Assembly (NCBI RefSeq): GCF_002811985.1 | Contig: NZ_NPDU01000061.1 | Span: forward strand, 1 to 27,966 | From: Leptospira adleri | GTDB taxonomy: Bacteria > Spirochaetota > Leptospiria > Leptospirales > Leptospiraceae | DNA length: 27,966 nucleotides | Direction: 5' to 3' | Shown here: in pieces, positions 1-10,467 of the stretch | Numbering within the stretch: position 1 is the first letter of the stretch | Layout: every line of letters starts with the position of its first letter | Notes under the pieces: generated by a model | The model's database searches: none | Seen by the model: the letters and a program-made list of their open reading frames with translations, nothing else | What the model was told of the DNA's origin: nothing | Program-made: the position numbers and the translations under genes

Positions 1-114
1 CGCAAAGGTTTTATCCCCCGCAGTTTTCAGAGGAGATTGCAGAAGAACGCCGCCTTCCAAGGACTTAGCGTCTCCGATCGAGGATACTACTACGTTGAGT
101 TTATCTCCTTTGCG
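1..114 (-). other. Inverted internal segment of flgI bounded by 8-bp inverted repeats
   Basis: The segment starts with CGCAAAGG (1-8) and ends with CCTTTGCG (107-114), a perfect inverted repeat. Read on the minus strand the whole block is 38 in-frame FlgI codons. They would join perfectly to base 115 if the block were flipped: the codons for K-T-F-A would be followed by V-A-S-G-V. The block therefore sits in the opposite orientation to the rest of flgI. Base 1 of the window is also the outer edge of the left repeat, so the outer junction cannot be seen. A fold-back or misassembly at a contig end is a serious alternative to a biological inversion. Confidence 0.85.
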
Positions 115-789
115 GTCGCTTCGGGTGTTATATCTTTCGGAGGAAGACAAGAACAGGAACGGGGAACTAACGGTCGCGGAAATAAAAAGACGGTCGGTCT
201 CATACACGGAGGAGCGATCGTCGAACAAGAGTTAGATCAGAATTTTTACGCCTCCGAAAGAGTTCAGATTCAACTGGACAATCAGGATTTCACCACGTTA
301 AACGCCGTTATCGCCCAGATACGTTCCATTCTTCCCGGAAAACACGGAGTCGGCCCGGAGTCCGTCGTCCCCGTTTCTCCTTCGGAAATCAATATCGTTC
401 TGGGTAAAACTTTCGAAAACAAATCGGACCTATTCTTAAATTTATTAAGCGACATTGAAAATCTGACCGTCGAAGCTCAAGTAAAGCCTAAAGTTGTGAT
501 CAACGAAAGAACGGGTGTGATCGTTATGGGGGGAAACATCACGATTGAAGAAGTTGCGGTTTCCCGTTCCGGTCTGAATCTTTCCGTTACGGATAAAAAT
601 CGAAAACGGAACTGGCTGGGAAAAGAACAGGAGCCGGTAAAAAGTTCCTTTCTCATCGAAGAATCCACGAGCGTAGGCGACGTCGTCGAGGCTCTGAACA
701 AAGTCGGCGCGTCCACGAGAGACATCATCGCAATCTTAGAGGCCCTTAAGAAGTCGGGAGCGTTGCACGCAGAACTGGAGATCCAATGA
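1..789 (+). CDS. flgI: Flagellar P-ring protein FlgI, 5'-partial, N-terminal part scrambled by an inversion
   Basis: FlgI builds the P ring around the flagellar rod in the periplasm. From codon 39 (base 115, V-A-S-G-V-I-S-F-G-G) to the stop the protein matches the C-terminal two thirds of FlgI, including the family-typical stretches VGLIHGGAIVEQEL, VVINERTGVIVMGGNI and the ending GALHAELEIQ. The first 38 codons (1-114) make no FlgI sense on this strand. Their reverse complement reads R-K-G-D-K-L-N-V-V-V-S-S-I-G-D-A-K-S-L and then ends G-D-K-T-F-A, exactly the segment that should precede V-A-S-G-V-I. The frame stays open across the inverted block because it is 114 bp long and lacks stops on this strand. 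The true start codon lies outside the window; TTG at 37 is only an in-frame candidate. The stop overlaps the next start (ATGA), as in a flgI-flgJ operon. Confidence 0.9.
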   Translation, partial: RKGFIPRSFQRRLQKNAAFQGLSVSDRGYYYVEFISFAVASGVISFGGRQEQERGTNGRGNKKTVGLIHGGAIVEQELDQNFYASERVQIQLDNQDFTTLNAVIAQIRSILPGKHGVGPESVVPVSPSEINIVLGKTFENKSDLFLNLLSDIENLTVEAQVKPKVVINERTGVIVMGGNITIEEVAVSRSGLNLSVTDKNRKRNWLGKEQEPVKSSFLIEESTSVGDVVEALNKVGASTRDIIAILEALKKSGALHAELEIQ

Positions 790-1274
790 AAATCGATTCA
801 ATCAACGATTATACGAACAAGTTAAATCTTCTCGAAAAATCCGAAGTTCGAAGTTTGATCAACGCCGAAAACGCGACTAAGGGAAAGGCGAACGTCTCTT
901 TTCCCGATCAACTAAGAGAGGAATTTAACGAGAAACTTTCAGGAAAGATCAGTTCGTCTGAAATCCGTCTTCCTCACAATATCAAAGAGGAGATCCAAGC
1001 CGATCCTTATCGTAAAAAACTCTATTCGGCTTCCGTCGAATTCGAGTCCATCTTCGTTAAGATGATGTTGACCGAAATGAAAAAGACCGTCGAAAAATCG
1101 GGCTTGATCGACGGAGGACACGCGGAAGAAATTTTCGAAGACATGCTATACGACGAATACGCAAAGAACCTTTCCTCTAATTCCTCTCTCGGACTTGCGG
1201 AACAGATCTATCAGTCTCTTTCATCCAATCTCCCTCCCGTGAACGCGGCAAAACGGCTGGATCAAAAAGTCTAA
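786..1274 (+). CDS. flgJ: FlgJ-type flagellar rod-binding protein (no hydrolase domain)
   Basis: A 162-residue protein whose C-terminal half (about residues 75-150) carries the rod-binding domain of FlgJ: A-S-V-E-F-E-S-I-F-V-K-M-M-L-T-E-M-K-K-T, then GGHAEEIFEDMLYDEYAK and GLAEQIYQSL. This domain caps or scaffolds rod assembly in the periplasm. The peptidoglycan-hydrolase domain of enterobacterial FlgJ is absent, as is common in spirochaetes and other phyla. The N-terminal 70 residues are charged and not recognisable. The ATG overlaps the flgI stop (ATGA), implying translational coupling. The gene ends 6 bp from the stop of the convergent YihY gene, with no clear terminator. It could be labelled simply 'rod-binding protein'; the flagellar role is supported by the flgI neighbour. 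Confidence 0.85.
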   Translation: MKIDSINDYTNKLNLLEKSEVRSLINAENATKGKANVSFPDQLREEFNEKLSGKISSSEIRLPHNIKEEIQADPYRKKLYSASVEFESIFVKMMLTEMKKTVEKSGLIDGGHAEEIFEDMLYDEYAKNLSSNSSLGLAEQIYQSLSSNLPPVNAAKRLDQKV

Positions 1275-1280
1275 TCCAAG

Positions 1281-3530
<2,250 letters not shown>

Positions 3531-3533
3531 CCT

Positions 3534-4421
3534 TCATTCTACCTTGAAGCTGTACAGTACCATAGACGAAGTCAGCGGTCTGCCATTCTTTTTGAATTTG
3601 CTTTTCCAGTGGTAAATTCCGATACGAATCCATTTCCAATATTCGAACCAGGAACTGAAACTACCTCTGGACTTGAGTAATTTTGCGGAGAGAGAAAAGT
3701 CGACTCCGGGATACGTGATATGATCTTTGAAACCGGATTGATCAAGAATTTTTTTGAGATTGGATTCGGAATAATAGTAAAAATGTCCCGGAAGGTAATA
3801 GTGATAACTCGGACCGGCTTCGATCGCCTGCCATCCTTCGAAGTTCGCGGTCTGAAGCAGTAACAAACCTCCGGGTTTAAGAATCCGGTTTAATTTTGCA
3901 AAGACCAAAGAAGGTTCCGAAAGGTGTTCGATCACTTCCACGAGAGTTACTACGTCGAAAAAGTTTTCGGGAAGGTCTGCGTCTAAAAATTCTCCGGTAA
4001 AAACCTTGAAACCTCTTGCTTCCGCGATTTTTGCGGAGAATGGAGATATCTCGACCCCGGTCACGTCGAAGCCCGCTTCTTTCGCGCAGTTTAGGAAACC
4101 GCCGAAGGAGCAACCGACATCCAGAAATTGTCCTGTATATTTGAATTTTTGAATATTCTTGATTCTTGCGTTCCAGACGTATCGATCGAATTTTTCCGTC
4201 TTTCTTTCGTCTCTGTAGGAAAAGTCCGCGTTTCCGGAATAGTATTCTTCCGTGTATAACTCGGAGGCTTTGGGTCTCGGATATTGGGTTTGGAGTCCGC
4301 AGGAAGCACACAAGAATATGGGTATATTATAATGATTGAATGTAGAATTGTATAAGAACTTCCAGAGATTCGCTCCGCAACAAGGACAGATTTCGTTCAG
4401 AGTTTGGCGAGGAAAATCCAA
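3534..4421 (-). CDS. Class I SAM-dependent methyltransferase with N-terminal zinc-ribbon-like motif
   Basis: The N-terminus has two Cys pairs (C-P-C-C-G-A-N and, about 25 residues later, C-A-S-C-G), a likely zinc-binding ribbon. A Rossmann methyltransferase core follows, with motif I F-L-D-V-G-C-S-F-G-G-F, the acidic strand-2 end V-T-G-V-E-I-S, and D-V-V-T-L-V-E-V-I-E-H-L before L-K-P-G-G-L-L-L-L. The substrate is unknown; zinc-ribbon methyltransferases of this shape often act on sugars or small metabolites (family knowledge). The open frame begins at TTG 4427, but the next TTG at 4421 is preceded by AAAGGA at about 7 nt, so I chose it; the difference is two residues. Either start overlaps the upstream methyltransferase gene. 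It is third in a four-gene minus-strand operon. Confidence 0.82.
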   Translation of the reverse strand: MDFPRQTLNEICPCCGANLWKFLYNSTFNHYNIPIFLCASCGLQTQYPRPKASELYTEEYYSGNADFSYRDERKTEKFDRYVWNARIKNIQKFKYTGQFLDVGCSFGGFLNCAKEAGFDVTGVEISPFSAKIAEARGFKVFTGEFLDADLPENFFDVVTLVEVIEHLSEPSLVFAKLNRILKPGGLLLLQTANFEGWQAIEAGPSYHYYLPGHFYYYSESNLKKILDQSGFKDHITYPGVDFSLSAKLLKSRGSFSSWFEYWKWIRIGIYHWKSKFKKNGRPLTSSMVLYSFKVE

Positions 4422-5044
4422 TGACAAATCCTTTCTTCCAATTTTCCGAGAGGAGTTCTTTCGGTATATCCGAACTCGACTTGGGAAAAACCGGTTAGAT
4501 CCCGTTTCAATTCTTCCAAGGTATAAAATCGAGAGTAGGCGCCTTTGAGATCGGGGGTTTGAATCGTGGTTCCTTGCGCTTGAAGATGTGTGTCTCCGAT
4601 CGCGCGTACGGATCCGGCTATAAATCCGCCCGGTTTCAAAATCCTTTTTTTCTCGTCTAAGATCTGTTTGGCGAGTTGGGCCGTGTTGTAGTGAAGGACT
4701 CCCCAGGATACGATCACGTCGAAAAAGTCGTCTTCGAAAGAATAAGGAGGATTCCCGCTAACGGACGCGTTTACAAAAGGATATTCTCTGGAAATCGTTT
4801 GAACTGAGTTTTCAGTATAATCGGTAGCGTAGACTTGATAACCGAATTCGTTTAACAAAAGACAATGTCTTCCGGAGCCGGCTCCGAAATCCAATGCCTT
4901 TTTTGGAATCGAAGATTCTTTCGAAGTCGTTTTAATTTTGGAAAGCATTCTTACCAGATTCTCGTCGGGATAGCCGAGCCTGGATTTGTTTCGTGTGTAA
5001 TGAAGATTCCAAGCCGACTGAGAGGAAGGTTCAGATGGATTCAA
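4397..5044 (-). CDS. Class I SAM-dependent methyltransferase
   Basis: About 215 residues from the TTG at 5044. Motif I is A-L-D-F-G-A-G-S-G-R-H-C-L-L, followed by Y-Q-V-Y-A-T-D-Y, then D-D-F-F-D-V-I-V-S-W-G-V-L-H-Y and R-I-L-K-P-G-G-F, a standard class I methyltransferase core. The frame extends upstream to ATG 5152, but that would overlap 122 bp of the ATP-grasp gene. TTG 5044 has GGAAGG 5 nt upstream and overlaps the ATP-grasp gene by only 14 bp, so it is the more likely start. The downstream end overlaps the next methyltransferase. Substrate unknown. The coupling suggests it acts on the same metabolite or polymer as its neighbours, which is inference. Confidence 0.8.
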   Translation of the reverse strand: MNPSEPSSQSAWNLHYTRNKSRLGYPDENLVRMLSKIKTTSKESSIPKKALDFGAGSGRHCLLLNEFGYQVYATDYTENSVQTISREYPFVNASVSGNPPYSFEDDFFDVIVSWGVLHYNTAQLAKQILDEKKRILKPGGFIAGSVRAIGDTHLQAQGTTIQTPDLKGAYSRFYTLEELKRDLTGFSQVEFGYTERTPLGKLEERICHWIFLAKL

Positions 5045-6287
5045 ACTTGCCTTCCAGTCTTTCCCGAACGGAGGACTTCCATTCTTCCAAACTTCGATTG
5101 TTTTGGTCCGGGCCCAACAACGCGATGCTTCGTGTTCGGACCGAGTTTCCATCGTCTGTCTTTAGGAGCTCGCCGGGTTGTTTCCATTTCAGATCGAAGA
5201 TGAGTTTTTCCTTTCCCTGCGTTTGAAAAGAAGAATGTTCCATAAACTTAGATTTTCCTTCGGGAGGAGCGGAGAAAAAAACGCCTGCGAATTTTTTCGG
5301 AACCTCTGAATACTGAACGAAAGGTTTGATCTTTTCTCCTACTAAGAGTCGAACCAGATTCTCGAAGTAACGAGATCCGAAGTAGTTTGGAACTAGATAG
5401 TCCGCAAGAAATTCCCCGCCGACTTCCGGAACCGCCTCGATGAGATAGATTTCTCCGAGGGGATTGATACGAAACTCCGCGACAAAAGGACAATTGTTCA
5501 TCCTGGTCGCAGCAACGAGGGCTCTGCAATTGAGGAGAATTTCTCCCACGAGCTCGGTATGCAAAAAAGGAAGTGTATGAGCAATTTCTAAATAAGGCGC
5601 GTAAGAAGTTACGTCCTTGTGAGAGATGGAGGCCGGAAAAAATTCTCCGTTTTGAACGAGTCCGCAGACTGTAATTTCAAATCCAGGAATGTATTCTTCG
5701 GCGATCCATTCTTCCTTTTCCGTTACGTGAACCGCGGCTTTTTTCTTTGCGGAAGTTTTGGGACGAGGGACCTTCTTTTTGGACTTGAGATGTTGTTCCC
5801 ATTCTTCCGGTTGATAAAACGTATGAATTCCTTCTTTGCTGTTTCCCCGCGCCGGCTTTAACACAAAAGGAAACTGTGTTCTGGATATTCCGGAGTGGAG
5901 ATCCAAATTTTCCGGAACTAAAATCCCTACTTTTTGAGTCGCTTGTTTGAGCAGATTCTTATCCGAACAAATCTCCACGGAGGCAAGAGGCGCATAACGC
6001 AGCTTCATCTTATCCGCGATATAAGAAGCCGTATAAGTCGCCTTTCCGTAAGAGCGGGTTCCGACTCCCACGATCTTTCCCTGCAATGGAAGTTCGGAAG
6101 CGGTTTTAAGAATTTTACGATATTCTGTTACAGATTCTAAGATTCGAAGGGACGCGAGACCTAATCCGGGAGCACGATCGTTTTGATCTACGGCGATGAC
6201 CGTATATCCCAAATCGATCGCGGAGGTGATGAGGGGTATTTGGTTGATACCGGCTCCGATGGAAAGAAAATACCCCTTCTGTTTCAT
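5031..6287 (-). CDS. ATP-grasp domain protein (carboxylate-amine/thiol ligase-like)
   Basis: 418 residues. The first 100 resemble the preATP-grasp Rossmann-like domain (S-I-G-A-G-I-N-Q near 9-16, then V-I-A-V-D-Q-N-D). The ATP-grasp core includes F-V-L-K-P-A-R-G-N-S-K-E-G near 141-153, an A-E-E-Y-I-P-G-F-E adenine-side strand near 196-204, and Y-L-I-E-A-V-P-E-V-G-G-E near 281-292, the position of the magnesium-binding acidic residues. Such enzymes activate a carboxylate as acyl phosphate and ligate an amine. The substrates here are unknown. A lysine-rich low-complexity loop (about 168-186) interrupts the ATP-grasp subdomain. The ATG at 6287 is preceded by GAAGGGAA. It is first in the four-gene overlapping cluster. 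Confidence 0.82.
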   Translation of the reverse strand: MKQKGYFLSIGAGINQIPLITSAIDLGYTVIAVDQNDRAPGLGLASLRILESVTEYRKILKTASELPLQGKIVGVGTRSYGKATYTASYIADKMKLRYAPLASVEICSDKNLLKQATQKVGILVPENLDLHSGISRTQFPFVLKPARGNSKEGIHTFYQPEEWEQHLKSKKKVPRPKTSAKKKAAVHVTEKEEWIAEEYIPGFEITVCGLVQNGEFFPASISHKDVTSYAPYLEIAHTLPFLHTELVGEILLNCRALVAATRMNNCPFVAEFRINPLGEIYLIEAVPEVGGEFLADYLVPNYFGSRYFENLVRLLVGEKIKPFVQYSEVPKKFAGVFFSAPPEGKSKFMEHSSFQTQGKEKLIFDLKWKQPGELLKTDDGNSVRTRSIALLGPDQNNRSLEEWKSSVRERLEGKFESI

Positions 6288-6332
6288 TTCCCTTCGTATT
6301 TCTTTGGATCCCCCAAGAAAGTCAAAGGATTT

Positions 6333-6785
6333 TTAAGAGGAAAGGTTTGGATTGGTGATCCAAGCCTCTGCGATCTTAGGATCGGTATAGAAGCGTTCGT
6401 TTTCTCTTCCGAACTTTTCTTGGTAAGAATTTATCTTGGTTTCGTCCTGATGAACGTGAGCCGCGGCGATACATCGAATTCCCCGAAGGTTTCGGAATGT
6501 CATCTTTTCGGATTCTTCAAAGAGATTCAGATATCCGACCTTCCATCCGTAATCGGAAAGGACGCCGGGGATGACGGTGCGAAATCGTTTGTGCGCTTCC
6601 ATGTTTGCCGCTTCGAAGCCGTGCAGATTTACGAGGATCTTAAAAACTGCATTCTCCGGTATTTGATCGATACTTTCGAGAAGTCTTTTTTCCCAGAGTT
6701 CTACGTCTTCCATCTTCACTTTTCCGCTGAGAGTTGTGGAAATAAGTTGTTTCTCGGAAATCCACCGGGTCGTCGTCTTTGTCAT
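6333..6785 (-). CDS. Hypothetical protein, possibly SpoIIAA/STAS-like
   Basis: 150 residues with no signal peptide or membrane segment. The arrangement resembles SpoIIAA-like STAS proteins: a beta-rich start, a V-E-L-W-E-K-R-L-L helix, a strand F-K-I-L-V-N-L-H-G-F, a helix with H-K-R-F-R, a strand K-V-G-Y-L-N-L and an ending A-A-A-H-V-H-Q-D. I recognise only the overall fold pattern and no catalytic motif. It begins at ATG 6785 and ends 45 bp before the ATP-grasp start, so it could be co-transcribed with that operon. Function unassigned. Confidence 0.7.
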   Translation of the reverse strand: MTKTTTRWISEKQLISTTLSGKVKMEDVELWEKRLLESIDQIPENAVFKILVNLHGFEAANMEAHKRFRTVIPGVLSDYGWKVGYLNLFEESEKMTFRNLRGIRCIAAAHVHQDETKINSYQEKFGRENERFYTDPKIAEAWITNPNLSS

Positions 6786-6837
6786 TTTTTATCCTCGAGC
6801 TGAAAATCATTCGGCTCGAGAATTGGACTGTTCGTTT

Positions 6838-7341
6838 TTACGATCTGTTGACTCGTTCGTAAAGAATTCTAACCCCTCCGGCTTTTTCTCCCTCCGGAGT
6901 CAAATTCTGGGAAAAGATAATGAGTTTGTTTTCTCCGTCTTTTTCCAGATGAGTTTTCCATCCCCATTGTCTTTCGGGAGTTTCTCCCCCGTAGTGGCCG
7001 GTGAATGAAAAATCGGCGCCTCCGGATTCTCCTAACGAATATAGAATTCCGCTTCCCATTCCGAACGTCTCGATCCAAGCCGATTCGTATCGTTTGCGAT
7101 CGATATGATATCCGTAGATCGCGATTCCTTCCAGAGGTTCTCCGGCATAACTTCCCTTGTATTCGTGGAATAAAAATCTTCCACCTAATACGAGTTTTAT
7201 GTTCCCGGAGATCGGAGATTCGTCCGCGATTTTTCCCTCTTCGAATATCATGTGTGCGACTCCCTTCCAGTCGCCTACGAAGGATTCAAATTCTTTATGA
7301 ATGCCTTCTCGTTTTGAAATTTCAAACTTTTCTTTGCCCAT
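6838..7341 (-). CDS. DUF1579-family protein
   Basis: 167 residues from ATG 7341. Typical DUF1579 features are F-V-G-D-W-K-G near the start, L-G-G-R-F-L-F-H-E-Y-K-G, E-G-I-A-I-Y-G-Y, W-I-E-T-F-G-M-G-S-G and a final R-I-L-Y-E-R. The family is a lipocalin-like small beta-barrel of unknown function. The frame also permits ATG 7362, seven residues upstream; neither start has a convincing ribosome-binding site, and MGKEKF fits the family start better. Cytoplasmic, no signal peptide. It lies 52 bp upstream of the SpoIIAA-like gene on the same strand. Confidence 0.75.
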   Translation of the reverse strand: MGKEKFEISKREGIHKEFESFVGDWKGVAHMIFEEGKIADESPISGNIKLVLGGRFLFHEYKGSYAGEPLEGIAIYGYHIDRKRYESAWIETFGMGSGILYSLGESGGADFSFTGHYGGETPERQWGWKTHLEKDGENKLIIFSQNLTPEGEKAGGVRILYERVNRS

Positions 7342-7430
7342 GGCGGGACAGTAGGCGAGCATCGGACGGGGAAATCAAGAAAATTTAGAACGAAATGCGA
7401 AGAAGATCGGTTCGATCGGGATTTATGTGT

Positions 7431-7490
7431 GAGTTCCTACTTTTTTCAAGATTCTACCGAGAAACTAAGACAAACGTATGAGTTCCTACA
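7431..7490 (+). repeat. Pair of GAGTTCCTAC intergenic motifs
   Basis: GAGTTCCTAC occurs at 7431-7440 and again at 7480-7489, starts 49 bp apart, in direct orientation. They lie in the intergenic space between the SIMPL and DUF1579 genes. The first is followed by a T run and the second by an A run. The same motif, or its GAGTTCCCAC variant, recurs at five other intergenic positions in this window. Confidence 0.6.
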
Positions 7491-7537
7491 AAAAACGATC
7501 TCCAAGAAAACGGCAAAGGTTGACCGTTATACAAAAA

Positions 7538-8212
7538 TCAGCGGATTTCGAATTCTACGCTGACCTTGGCTTGGATTTTTCTTTCTCCTACGGAAAGAGG
7601 AGAGGAGTCGCTTTCCCTGCCTTTCATTTGATAGACGACTAACGGATTGATGTTCGAATCCGATTCTATGATCCGCATGGGAACGACTTCGGTTTTTCCG
7701 ATGGAAGTGGCGAGGACTAAGGCTTTATTTTTAGCGTCTTCCAGGGCCGCAACGAGCGCTTCCTTTTCTTGCTTTTGTGTGTTGTCGGACTTGAATTCGA
7801 TTCCGCTAATTTGGTTGACTCCGAGTTTTTGAATCTCCAACAGCAAATCCTTATATACTTTCATGTTTCTGAGTTTGAGAAGAATTCCGGACGAAGCCAA
7901 ATAAGGTCTTAATTTTCCTTCGTCCAGATATTGTCTTTGTAAAGTATAATCCGTGCTATGAATGTCCTTTGCGGAAATCTTAAATTCTTTGGAAAGGGAT
8001 TGGATTACGTTCGTCACTCTCTGTAAATTTTTTTCCTGTGCGATTTTAGGATTCGAATCCTCCACCTCGACGGAAAAAGAAATCTGTATGTAGTCGGTTT
8101 CCACAATGGCAGTTCCGTTACCCGAAACCGTAATGCTCTGTTTTGATTCTGAATGAATTCCGAACGGAATAAAAGCGAATAACGTAAGAAGAATGAGTAA
8201 ACGTTGAATCAT
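7538..8212 (-). CDS. Secreted SIMPL-domain (DUF541) protein
   Basis: 224 residues. The N-terminus (about 1-20) is a Sec signal peptide ending near G-I-H-S-E-S. It is followed by the SIMPL hallmark I-T-V-S-G-N-G-T-A-I-V-E-T-D. Further family features are V-I-Q-S-L-S-K-E-F-K-I, the D-Y-T-L-Q-R-Q-Y segment, L-G-V-N-Q-I-S-G-I-E-F and A-L-E-D-A-K-N-K-A. SIMPL proteins are periplasmic or envelope beta/alpha proteins; some oligomerise or have been linked to oxidative stress, but no enzymatic role is established. ATG at 8212, no lipobox cysteine. A single-gene transcript is likely, since groEL downstream in sequence is upstream in transcription and is separated by a terminator. Confidence 0.85.
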   Translation of the reverse strand: MIQRLLILLTLFAFIPFGIHSESKQSITVSGNGTAIVETDYIQISFSVEVEDSNPKIAQEKNLQRVTNVIQSLSKEFKISAKDIHSTDYTLQRQYLDEGKLRPYLASSGILLKLRNMKVYKDLLLEIQKLGVNQISGIEFKSDNTQKQEKEALVAALEDAKNKALVLATSIGKTEVVPMRIIESDSNINPLVVYQMKGRESDSSPLSVGERKIQAKVSVEFEIR

Positions 8213-8250
8213 GGTCGGATGATTCTTACCGGAGCTTCGTTTTTGAAAAC

Positions 8251-8291
8251 AAAAAAAAAGACGGAAGAGGAAAACCTCGACCGTCTTTTTT
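8251..8291 (-). terminator. Rho-independent terminator after groEL (bidirectional)
   Basis: AAAAAGACGG (8255-8264) pairs with CCGTCTTTTT (8281-8290), with an inner GAGG/CCTC stem and an AAAA loop. A-runs and T-runs flank both sides, so it can work on either strand. It lies 28 bp beyond the groEL stop and just upstream of the SIMPL gene. Confidence 0.85.
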
Positions 8292-8318
8292 GCGAAACAA
8301 AAGAAAGGAAAGAATGAA

Positions 8319-9959
<1,641 letters not shown>

Positions 9960-9970
9960 TTACTCCTGAA

Positions 9971-10277
<307 letters not shown>

Positions 10278-10284
10278 ATGTTGA

Positions 10285-10311
10285 TTAGCACTATCATAGG
10301 AAGAGTGCTGA
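10285..10311. promoter_or_regulatory. CIRCE operator 1 (HrcA site) of groESL
   Basis: TTAGCACTA (10285-10293), nine spacer bases, GAGTGCTGA (10303-10311). The known consensus is TTAGCACTC-N9-GAGTGCTAA, so one base in each arm differs. It lies between the inferred transcription start and the groES ribosome-binding site, the normal position for HrcA repression. Confidence 0.9.
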
Positions 10312-10323
10312 CTTAGATTTCCA

Positions 10324-10351
10324 ATTAAAAAATTTGCCTTTCGATCGTCAA
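10324..10351 (-). promoter_or_regulatory. Sigma70-like promoter of groESL
   Basis: On the minus strand TTGACG (10346-10351) and TTTAAT (10324-10329) are separated by 16 bp, close to the TTGACA/TATAAT consensus. CIRCE 1 begins just downstream of the -10 and CIRCE 2 overlaps the -35 edge, which supports the assignment. Confidence 0.6.
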
Positions 10352-10375
10352 GCACTTCCTGTTCGAGAGTGCTAA
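10349..10375. promoter_or_regulatory. CIRCE operator 2, between groESL and the photolyase gene
   Basis: CAAGCACTT (10349-10357), nine spacer bases, GAGTGCTAA (10367-10375). The right arm is a perfect CIRCE half; the left arm has three departures. It overlaps the groES -35 region by three bases and is 93 bp before the photolyase start, so HrcA bound here could affect both directions. Confidence 0.75.
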
Positions 10376-10467
10376 TTTCCGGAAATGAAAAAAAGAAGAA
10401 TCGCGTAGAATTTCTCAAATCGCGAAACGGAGCCAGTCTAAAGAAAAATCCATTTTCCGGGAGAATC

